DNA of 64,000 nt, taken from positions 5,114,870 to 5,178,869 of the forward strand of contig JABAKD010000003.1 in the NCBI GenBank assembly GCA_012845835.1, in the 5' to 3' direction. The notes beneath the pieces were generated by a model. That model was not told the origin of the DNA. It was given only the letters and a program-made list of their open reading frames with translations, and made no database searches. The stretch is from Undaria pinnatifida (lineage: Eukaryota; Sar; Phaeophyceae; Laminariales; Alariaceae). This document shows, piece after piece, positions 1 through 9,700 of this stretch. The translations under genes and the position numbers were made by a program. Numbering within the stretch: position 1 is the stretch's first letter; every line of letters begins with the position of its first letter.

Positions 1-2
1 AT

Positions 3-1658
3 CCAGGTGTCGCCGTCAGTGTTGACTACTTCGGCCCCCTTCCGGTCACACCACGAGGCAACACCTACACCCTGCTGTTAACCGATCGCTTCAGTCGTCG
101 GGCCGAAATGTTTCCTGTCACTGCCGCTGAGTTCGCCGCAGAGGGTACAGCCAATATCCTGGTGAACCAATACATACCCTTGTGGGGGTGCCCGCGCACC
201 ATACTCTCAGACAACGGCCAGCAGTTCTTCTCCAAGCTTTCACAAGCTGTATATCAGCTGCTGGGTGTACACAAGCTTGCTACAAGCTTCTATCATACCC
301 ACTGTAACGGAGGCGTTGAACGGATAAACCGCACTATGGCCCAAATGGTGCCTATGGTCGTCAACGAGCGACAAGACGATTGGGACTTGCACCTGCCTCG
401 CGTCGAATTCGCTTACAACAATTCCATCAGCGCGGCGACGGGTCTGGCGCCCAACGCGGTTTACGTGGGCAGACTCCCACGGCTCCCCCTGACGGCTTTC
501 GACCGCACGGGCGTCGTGAGACACCAGAGTTTGGCCCGTGACCACCTTGCCTATTACGACTTGGCCACCGACCGGCAAAAGCGCGCGAACGACACTGTCC
601 GCGCACACCACGCCCTCACCGTTTCTCGTGTTAATTGCAGAAACTCCGCCCTCGCCGACGCGCTGCGTCCAGCACCTCACTTCGCTATGGGTGGTTGGGC
701 ATGGGTGTACAATCCTGCCTCCACCATCCGCCAGGGTGTGAAGGCGAACACCGACGCCTAGGAACTCAAGGCTGAACTCGCGCTTAACTGGACGGGCCCA
801 TACAAGATCCTGGCAGTCGGTCCCTGTTACGCCGCCGAGATCCCGGACGGTTCCCCGTTCGGGAGCAACCTCCTTCATTTGGATCTCCCTTCCGACCTGC
901 CCAGTTCGGACGCTCGTCGGCGTGAGGCGATCGAGCGCTGCAAACCCTGCGCCAACCCCCACGACAGCGGGGACATACCCAAATACCTACCGGCGGGGCT
1001 GGCACAGTACGTGCTCAACAATTTTTCCAAGAAGTCCCCGCCGTACCACGTCACTCAAGGCGACGTTTCCACCTCCCTTCAACGGCTGGAGGTAGAGCAG
1101 ATCACCGGTCATCTGTCGGTACAGGGGCGAGGTGGCGTCATCGCGATGCTATTCAAGACGCATTAGAAGGGACTCTTCCAACCTTCCTATGAGCGGGAAA
1201 TGGACCTCCACCTCTCCCACTCCCACATCTTGCGCTATTGGGCCGGAACCCCGGACCACTACCGTTATACCAACCGCTTCTACCGCTGAATGTGGATCGG
1301 GGCGGCACAGCGCGAGCTCTCTCGCAACAACGGGGAACGTTACCTAGCGCCGGGCTACGCTTGTGTTTCCCGCGCCTGTTGGCTCCGTCGCTACCACGAC
1401 ACGGTGCTTCCTAAGGGAGCCCACTTTTGGTACAAGGGAAACGATGGTTTATGGTGGCTTGGAAAAATCAGCGCGAGCACTACCGAGGACAAGGTATACC
1501 TGGTCCGCTTTCTGGACGACCCGGGCCGGATTAAACTTTGTCTTCTCCCGGCGCGCTACACGACTTCGATGGGAGCCGTACGAGGCTCTTGGTGCCTGCA
1601 AGTTCACATTGCCAGTGCGTTTGCGCGGGGGATCCAACGTAACGTAGATGAATCTTGA
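3..1658 (+). pseudogene. Ty3/gypsy pol 3' end: integrase with Tudor-like tail, broken by three stops
   Basis: A single reading frame runs from the window edge to the TGA at 1656-1658, interrupted only by in-frame stops at 759-761 (TAG), 1164-1166 (TAG) and 1287-1289 (TGA), with no frameshift. The integrase core is present: VDYFGPLP holds the first catalytic Asp (near base 24), TILSDNGQQF the second (near 205), and GGVERINRTM the Glu (near 315). After the first stop comes the GPF/Y-type module (LNWTGPYKIL, about 785-815). After the third stop lies a module with GAHFWYKGNDGLWWLGKIS and YLVRFLDDPG, which resembles a Tudor/chromo-like reader. Integrase inserts retroelement cDNA; the reader-like tail may steer it to chromatin (family knowledge). 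Gag, protease and RT would lie upstream of the window. The 3' LTR follows. It is an inactive copy. Confidence 0.9.
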
Positions 1659-2573
1659 GGCGCGGCCGTGGACAGTTGACTATCAAGCCGGTACCGCTCC
1701 TCGATAGTTCTCCATTTTTGGGGGGGGTTATGATGTTTGAGTCTTTGTCTTATGAGTTGTTTGTGATGTTCTGAAAGTCTTGATCTGGGTTTGAGGCGGT
1801 TCTTTCCATTTTTCTTTCTGTCCTGCCGAACGCCCTGCTCCGTGCCGGGCCAGGGTTCGGGTGAAACGCCGCTATCTGAAACGCAGGACTGTAGTTTTCC
1901 CGTCGTTGTTCAATTTCGCCCTGCCGGCGCCCTCTTCGGCCCACAGCCGGGGGGCGGCCAGGGTACCCTGTTCGCGCATAACGTGGTACAGGGCTATGTA
2001 CGGGCCTGTGTGTCGTCTTTTTTCTTTGTGTTGTATTTGTTCTACTTTTTTTCGGCGAAACACTTTACTCCTTGCGGGGCTGTAAGTGATGCCACCTTTC
2101 ATCCCGGGTATTTGTCGTTTCCTCGTCTAATCCCCCGTCATGCCGATGGCCCGCGGGATGTTTTTGGTATGACTTCTTCCTTGTGTTAGCGCCTGTGTTA
2201 CCCTCGATGTCGACGAGGGCTCGCCTCGCCATAGTACCTCTTCTGTGGTTAGTTTGCTGTAAAGCCTTTCCTGCCCCCCCCCCACACCGGCGGTATGCGG
2301 CAGGTTCTAGAGCCCCCCCCCCCCCCCCCCCCCCCTCTCACGCCACACCGGCGGTACGCGGTAGGTTTTTGATGGGTGGCTTTTGCCTTGATGCAGGGTC
2401 TGCGTTTTCTTCAACGGCTTTTCTTTGCGTGTTCCTGGCTCCATACCCAAACTGTTACAGGTGTGGGGAGTGGGTTTTGAGGAGCCATATCTTCAACTCA
2501 TGGTCTAGTTCGTAGAATAAGAGTTTCCCTAATCTCCCATACTTTTGCATATGCGGCTATCAGGGTGGGCTAG
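1659..2573 (+). other. Ty3/gypsy 3' untranslated internal region
   Basis: This stretch lies between the integrase stop and the 3' LTR. It has no convincing coding frame. It contains a run of about 24 C at 2311-2334 flanked by two similar copies of a CACACCGGCGGTA-containing segment. From about 2400 to 2573 it matches 35400-35573, just before another copy of the same LTR, which shows that it belongs to the element. The purine-rich CAGGGTGGGCTAG just before 2574 is the likely polypurine tract. Confidence 0.6.
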
Positions 2574-2843
2574 TGTTAAGAAACGGCCTGGAAAGGCCTG
2601 TGACTATCCGAATCGATAAAATTTTGATGGGTTTCGCATGCTAAGGTTGGCGTTTTATATTCAGGATAGTCAGGAAATATATCGGAGGCACGTGCCTCCG
2701 ACCTCAGAAGGCATCCGGGGCTCTGGTGGAAACAAATGAAGCTACGTTTCTCCTAAAGGCTAAGAAAGTGAGTACTCTCCGAGGACCCGTTCAATTTGGA
2801 GACCTGCAAGGGACACTCTGTGTCCCCGCCCTATACCGTTACA
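2574..2843 (+). repeat. 3' LTR of the Ty3/gypsy element (270 bp)
   Basis: It begins TGTTAAG and ends GTTACA, giving the TG...CA ends typical of LTRs. It aligns over its full length with 35574-35842, which begins TGTTGAG and ends TTAACA. A conserved palindrome centred on CACGTG (2683-2700 here) lies in both copies. The 5' LTR is outside the window, so its target duplication cannot be checked. Confidence 0.8.
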
Positions 2844-5060
2844 AATGACTTGCTCATTGGTACACGTTTTTTGACGATACACTACTGTCGGAAAAACACA
2901 CACCACACAACGACAAGGACGCCGTACACGAGAAGATCAAGATCAACATCTGCTGCACAGCAAGGAAAGTACGTCTACACCAGCGCCAGGTTCTACCTCG
3001 ACCACTGCCAGCAATTTACAACACTAAGGGCCTCTCAGGATATCGAAATATCTCGAGTTAGTGGGGAAAGCGAACAGAATGGAGGGCTCCCAGGGCTTCT
3101 CAGGAGATCGAAATTTGTAAGGAGATGTATACCTATAGTCTAGACTGTTACTTCTAGCCGAATTTTGCGTCGCCGATCTCTTCGGCCTCTGACCGCCATT
3201 CCGTGCGGTTTCTTCGCCGAGGCGTGCCTCCGTCTCGGCTGCAACGGTCGGCGTCGCCGGATGCGCCCGTTCCGCGGTGTAGCGCCTGCACGAGGCCTCG
3301 GCGTCAGAATCTACGACGAATCTCCAAAAATCGTGCCCTGTTAGCGTGTTGGCGCATAGTCTGCCGACAGGGCATGTATGTGTCCTTTTGGGATGATATT
3401 TTCCTGTTTTACGTCCTCTCTGACCTCTGACCGATCGAGGCGGTCGGCGTTTTTACCGGCGTCGCGTTTGTAAGGCCTGCGCAGGCAGCTTTGTGCTCGG
3501 GTCTATTAATAGGATATATTTGGAACGCCCCTTAACAATATGGTATCCAGGCTTTGTAGAAACTTGTCATCGATAAGCCGAAGATGAAAGAGCTGCGCGC
3601 ATAGTCTATATTCTACAGCAGCACGTACGGTATGTACAGTAATCTATACGTATGTTGTTTACAGCAGCAGCTGCGATGGAACTATCGTACTCACCTACTG
3701 TCACGATTGCTGCAGAGTCGTACCGCAGCAGCTGTGATGGCACGTTTCTACCGCGCTACGCTGTGGGTCATCTCGTGAAAGATGTCAACTCGGTTGAGAC
3801 GGTGTGGTGGAAAGCGATGCAGGGGAGATGGCGCGTGCCCGCTGCCCGTAGCCGATATCAGAATAGGCTTTCCTTCCTCTACTGCATAGAGGTTCCTTTG
3901 GTTGATACCAAAAACCAAGCAATTACGCTTCCACGGTGGTCCTTGAACTCCGCGAGACTCTTGTCGCTGAAGATGTTGAGTTTTGACGGTGTTGGCGAAG
4001 TTGTCGGTGTTGGCTCATTGAAACGTAGCATACCTGGTAGTTTGACATATTTCCCGATGCTCTTTGACTCAAGTTGTTGCTCAACGTTTCGTTCCGTCCC
4101 AGTCGTCTCAGACATGGCCAGCAGTCCAATAAATTTATTCGTCGTCCTACAGCTCACAGCAAGTTCCTGGGCGTGTCATCCAGCCCCTGCAGGGGACGTT
4201 CGGCTCCTCTGCGTGGTGTGCTTGATTCGCCGTCGTGCCTGCTGTTTCAGCGGCCGTGTCAGCGGTCGTAAGCGCTTGCTCGTAGTCGAGGCTCGCAGTT
4301 TACTTCAGCAGTATCGTAACGCTCCCGCGAAGTCGCTTAAAACCTTTTGCATTGGTGACACGGCCACCTGGTAATGTAAATGAGTGCGCGAGGAGCATGC
4401 TAAACACAGCTCGAACAAAATCAAGAAAAACAGAAACACGGAGAACCACGAAAATGACAAACACAAAACCCTGAGCTCTCGTTCGTCGGTCAGCCCCGTT
4501 TGGGGTTCTCCAGATTGCGATTTACCGATATCACGGCGAAACGACACATTATACGTGTCGCACACAAACATTTTACTCATCTTACGGCTTGTACCACCGT
4601 CGTGGTATAGCTCGTTTTGCAGATGTTACCGATGAGCAACCTCCTAGGCTGCTAGCGATCTCAGTATGTTCCACGCATGTCCACCCTGTACTTGGGACAG
4701 ACAACACCTGCCTGGTAAGTGTCTGGTCGCTATCAGACGCCACCAGAAGAAACGGTGCCAACGCGTCACATCATATTCAGTCAATTCTGCATGCACCACG
4801 GAATTCCTGCGTATAACATATCTCCGTATGAGCTGTGGAGATCTAATCTTTTTTTTCGCACGCTTCTACTTTCCAGTTTCTGGACAAGCCGTCATCCCAG
4901 GTGTCGTCCCTTCTCCCCCCCGGTTCTTGCCTTCAATTATTATTGCCGCACATAGGGTTCAGCAATGCCACTGCTCATCGAATTTTCATTGAGAGTTGCT
5001 AACTCACGCTTTCGCGCTTTCCGCAAATCAATTTGTGCGCAAGAAAAAGCCCCCACAAAT
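2844..5060. other. Unassigned DNA
   Basis: No recognisable gene was found. A 240-codon open frame (3652-4374, plus) and a 92-codon one (3879-4157, minus) overlap each other. Neither resembles a family I know, and neither has clear splice context. The minus frame reads somewhat more like a protein (MSETTGTERNVEQQLESKS near its start), but upstream in that direction stops appear quickly. Confidence 0.4.
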
Positions 5061-5074
5061 TTATACGAGTATGC

Positions 5075-5166
5075 ACTCGGGGGGATTCGAACTCACGAAA
5101 CTGGCCTATACCAGGCTCGAGGATCACCTGATACGCCACCGGGGCGACCGGTCCGACCTATCAAGA
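5075..5166 (-). repeat. tRNA-like remnant, probably a tRNA-derived SINE head
   Basis: Read on the minus strand, this has an imperfect A box (TGGCGTATCAGG) and, about 45 bases on, a near-perfect B box (GTTCGAATCC). No stable cloverleaf with paired acceptor ends is evident, and the sequence continues into CCCCGAGTGC and AT-rich DNA. A tRNA pseudogene or the 5' head of a SINE is the best reading. The plus strand encodes the peptide GGIRTHET, a common false product of tRNA-like DNA. Confidence 0.4.
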
Positions 5167-5566
5167 GCTATCGTATGTGGCAGGCTGAGCTACTCGTACG
5201 TCGCGAACTCGTAACGTTGTGTCCTAATGAACAGGTCGGGTTACAGCTAGTCACAGAGCCGTACCGCAAAAAATAACAGCACCAGGAAAATCTAACGGCG
5301 ATTCGTGCTCTATTGGCAGTTCGGAAGCTCAAACTTACAAGTTAGCTGCAGAGCTACATCCTCGTGCAGAGCTTTGCTCCCGAAACCTGTGCGTGTACTA
5401 CGAAGTACGTAGAAACGTCACGTACGTGGCATGAGCAGAAGGAGTGCATCATGGGTTTTGCCTGGTGGCCGTTACAGCTGCCTTGCTCCCTTTCTTCTAT
5501 TCTCGCCTCCGTCTACAACTTACGACCCGTGCATGCACAGCGTCGTTGTTATTGAATAGTAATGCC

Positions 5567-5890
5567 GGCCGATGCCGATACACCTGGCCGCTTTATTTCG
5601 CGGTCATCCATCAACGTCGATAAATTAACCTACAAAGGGGTGCGCATATAGCTAATCCCACAGTACCCTACAACGGCCGATGCCGATACACCTGGCAGCC
5701 CTATTTCGCGGTCATCAATCAACGTCGATAAATTAACCTACAGAGAGGTGCGTATAGAGCTAGTCTCACGGTACCCTACAACGGGCGATGCCGATACACC
5801 TGACGGCTTTAATTCGCGGCCATCAATCAACGTCGACGACTTAACCCACAGAGGGCGCACTTAGCCAATTCCAAAGTACCCTGCGAAGGG
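5567..5890 (+). repeat. Three tandem copies of a 108-bp repeat
   Basis: The phrase GATGCCGATACACCTG recurs at 5571, 5679 and 5787, exactly 108 bases apart. Each unit also carries TTCGCGG.CATC.ATCAACGTCGA and ends in an ACCCT(A/G) motif. The third copy is the most diverged. No coding frame spans the array. It lies just beyond the 3' end of the FMO gene. Confidence 0.85.
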
Positions 5891-6288
5891 CCCACCTTGG
5901 GAAGTGGTCCGCCTGACTCGCACGCTAACGAAATACGTAATAAGTGCGGTGCCCTCGCGACGCCCACCGTCCACTCGATAAATAACACAATGCAATATAC
6001 ATAAATATGCAATGGTACAAACGCACTTGGGATAACGCCGTAATCGCCACAAAGCAGTACGTACGACATCCAGCCGAAGTCGACGAACGGCAGATATAGC
6101 TAAAACACACAAGAAAGGTTGAAGGTAGATGCCTTTGACCATGGAGTATGGAAGGTGCCGATTTCTCTCGCGAGGGGGGTCCTACAAGAAGGTCCTGCCC
6201 TGATTGGTAAAAAATTCGAGCAGAGCATTGAAAAATACCACAACCAAAGCGCCCATTACGTGCCTCTCCGGAGTATGTTTCGAGACAT
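5891..6288. other. 3' flank of the FMO gene
   Basis: This is probably the 3' UTR and downstream flank on the minus strand. No other gene or repeat is evident. Confidence 0.3.
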
Positions 6289-6786
6289 CTACACCTTGAC
6301 ATAGCCTGGGTAAATCGTGTTGACGTATTGAATCTCCCGGACAGCGTCTCCCAGATCCACGGCGGTGCCATGGGTCAAGAATTCTCGGACACGGTAGTGG
6401 CAAGGCAGCAGGGGCCCGCTCCACAACCACTCTTTGAGCATCAGCATACCCTTATCTTCATCCCCGTCGGGACTGATTTCTGCCAACGCTTCGGCGAACA
6501 GCGCCATTTCCACTGAGTGTTGCGATTTCGAGGGGTTGTCGCCATCGGTGCCAACTGCACTGATGCTGTTGTCCGGCCCTCGGCAGCCATCTATCGCCGT
6601 CGAAGCCCGCGTTCCGACCTCGGTAAGCGCTGAAAGAGACCCTTTGACGCCCACCGCACCATCTCCATCATCCGGTCCTGCAATTTCATGGATGAAAGGG
6701 GAATCACCTCCTGCGTGGACTGACCAATCTTGCGTAGGCACCAAACCAGCCACTTCCGCAAGATTTTCCATGATCTCCAAGTAGCC
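6289..6786 (-). CDS. FMO exon i (C terminus)
   Basis: The acceptor is CTTGCCGCAG. It starts GYLEIMENLAEVAGLVP, the expected sequence after the QF motif of the previous exon. About 100 residues of Gly, Asp and Ser-rich sequence follow, and then WSGPLLPCHYR, a C-terminal FMO motif, before a stop at 6289-6291. A further splice near GTCAAG|GTGTAG cannot be excluded. Confidence 0.75.
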   Translation of the reverse strand, partial: GYLEIMENLAEVAGLVPTQDWSVHAGGDSPFIHEIAGPDDGDGAVGVKGSLSALTEVGTRASTAIDGCRGPDNSISAVGTDGDNPSKSQHSVEMALFAEALAEISPDGDEDKGMLMLKEWLWSGPLLPCHYRVREFLTHGTAVDLGDAVREIQYVNTIYPGYVKV

Positions 6787-9700
6787 CTGCGGCAAGGGAG
6801 GTTGCGATGTTTCAGATTTTCTTGGACTTTTCAAATGCCACAAGGTACAGTTAACAAACCCTAGCTCAACACCGTCATATATTATCATCCGACGGGGAAG
6901 TGAGTTCATCGCATGGTTTACGGAGATTGTTGACAATGTGATGATCGTACAGTGCAATCCTTTCCGCACGTCCCTCACTTGCATGGCTACAGGTACTGCT
7001 CTACACAACGGGTTCGTAGGTCGTTGAACCCACAGTACTTACACCGTCTACTCTTCTGTAACCCCCAAAGTCATTGCTACTCCAGTATGGTATTAATACT
7101 CGAGTTCCGGCTGCACGACTAGAGCGGGGCTTACCGGTCTGAACCAGCCCAATACACCGGCAGTATTCAGAGCACCGGTATTATTGGGAACAGGGATACT
7201 ATACGTCAATTGTGCAAAGCGATTACACCGGCATTGTAGAGGGCAGCGGCAATATCCAACCCGCACTGTATGGGAGCTCTCCACTGCATGTACCAAGCAT
7301 TGCGGTGTGTACCAACCATCACGGCAACATGGAGGGGGTGGGGTGCCACTCTCAAGAGCCCAAAGGTGGTTGCTGGGAACCGTGTGAAACCGCCTCAACG
7401 TGACATGTACACAGCAGTGTATGAAGAGTACAACGTCGTCCTTCTGCTGCTGCTTCTGCCGCTGCCCGATGTGGAGCGTTCGTACAACCAACGCGATTTC
7501 AGGGTGCTACACTATTCTGCTACTATTTCTAGCTATTATAGAACCTAGACTATACGGTTAGCAAAAATAGAATAGCATACAGGTTTTGTGCTAATCGTGT
7601 GTTTGGAATGCTATAGTGCTTCAGCAACTGCTGCCAAGTGTGTACTACTAATATTGTCAAAGAGGCTGTCAATGTGCCACACCATATCTTATATAATGGT
7701 ATTGAGTATAAGGTGTTATGCACAACTCGTACATAAACCATATACAGTACTTCAGTGATATGCATGGCTAGACGCCCCTTCCCACCGTCGCAAATTGAGA
7801 ATGGGGTTGAGCGTTCCTGACGTCTCGTCTCTCTTGAAGGCCCGCCTTAGATTCTTCGGCCGTCGGCGGGGGTACCGCGCCGCTCCACATTCTTGCCGCC
7901 CACCTGCGCAACAACGAGCAGCATGGAGCTCTCGGGTTGATGCGATGAAGCGTTTGCTTGCAATTGGTGATCGATCAAAATCGGAAAATATCCTTACGCC
8001 CGTGAAACTAGTTCCTGCAAGTATCACTTTTGTGGTCATTGCGCCAATTTTAAATACATACATTGGTAGAGTATATCTTTTTTTGCATTTAGTGCGAACA
8101 TCGCCTTGTAAAGGTCCAACATAGCCACGATCAAGCATACTATTGGCGGACGCCGAACGAGTCAGTCTTAGAGGGTTGTTACGGAATGCACAACTCTCAC
8201 CGCGCCTGAAGCTCGGTCACTCCGAAATACGGCGCCCTGTACACCCCGACGAACGCCAGGCTCGGGACGCATGGGTTCCATGTCTGCGCATGCAGCATTA
8301 GGGGCTGAACCGAGTCGTGGTGGTCAAACTCATACTTCTCAAGGATCTCCGCGGGCATAAAGTCGATTTTCGCGCGCAGTCCTGTGCAGCAGACAACGTG
8401 GTCGACCTGTTAGAGCCGGCGAACAGGCGGGCCGAGCAGCCAGGTCAGGTTAGACGCGTTATAGATATAATGATCATTTTCTTTGAGGGGACAGGGAGTG
8501 GTCAGGAGATTTTCGTCTCGGCCTCAGTATGGTCTTCTCGGAACTGGAATTTTTGGGTGAAATCGAATCGTTCGAGGGCCGTCATCGGGGGGCGGCTCCA
8601 ACGTCCCTCGCCCTGCCTTATTCGTTCCGCACCTCGACGTGAACGCAAATGGTTACTGGGCGAGACAATGGAGAAGCGCGGAAACTTTTGTATTTTGAAC
8701 GGTACTCTCCAGTTATTCTCCGGATCTTCAAGTATGGAGAGGTTGATAGAATAAATTTTGGCACGACGTTATTGCCAAATTGACGTCATGTTTGGTCATA
8801 AAACAAAGAAAAATACTGTATAAAAAATCCCCGTGGTACCGCGGTAGGTATCATAGTCGTGCATTTATTTATTGAATTTTGGTAGGCACGTACGTACACG
8901 GATATAGACGTGACAAGTGCACGCATGATTGAAACGAGAAAGTAGTGATGACGGTTACTGCGCCAGAAAAAGCCACACAGCAGTATAACGAGTGGCTACG
9001 TCCCCGGCCTCGGGGGAGGTAGTTCGGGCACATCGGCATAGTTTGTACTCGTGCAAGTAATGAAGGTACGAGTAAGAGCGCATACACTGACTGATGCTCT
9101 AGTTCACACACGTTTTCTGTCTGACGTATAGCATAGATGGGGAGGGTGTACCAAAAAACAGGCAATCAGTTTTCGACGTAAAACACAAGCAGGAAAATCT
9201 TTCCTGTTGATAAGCTGCGCCACGCAAAGGTCGTAGTGGTAGTACACGGTATCCACGTAAGAAACCAGTCATTCGTCCCGGTATCGCATCGGCGGGTGGT
9301 TCTGTTCCCCTAGAATACTCTATGGAGAAGTATAGGCGGTGTCGAAGGCGTGCTTTGTTGTTGTTGTGGTGCAAGTTTCTGGTGTCGCATCAGGCGTTTG
9401 CCGCGGTCAACTGGAAAAGCGGTAGTACTGGTACGTAACTGTCAAATAATTTTGTATTGCCTCCTACTTGACGTTCTCCTTGCTGCTGATTGCCAATTGA
9501 TATCATCTAGTGAAAATATATACAGCCGGTCGCCCCGGTGGTCTATCTAGTGGTTACCTTCCAATATTACTAGCGTTGGTCCTTGACTTCAACTACCACC
9601 GTCGAGATGTTTTTATGTTATTATTTACAGAAAAAATGCAAAAAATAGGACGAGCTAACTGCTGAAAACGCCTAGACGTGTGGTTGGTACAATTCGACGC

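Noticed and set aside
1731-2843. Whole 1.1-kb stretch after the integrase as one long LTR
   Set aside because: The second copy at 35574-35842 shows TGTTRAG...TTAACA ends of about 269 bp, and a purine-rich tract lies just before 2574.
3652-4374. 240-codon open frame on the plus strand
   Set aside because: No family resemblance, an overlapping opposite-strand frame, and composition typical of chance open frames. Not called as a gene.
4965-5276. 103-codon frame containing GGIRTHETGLYQ
   Set aside because: This peptide type is a common false product of tRNA-like or SINE DNA.
7868-7872. Suspected frameshift in the FMO at a C run in exon h
   Set aside because: Recounting the run as five bases restores VPPPTAEE in frame, so there is no frameshift.
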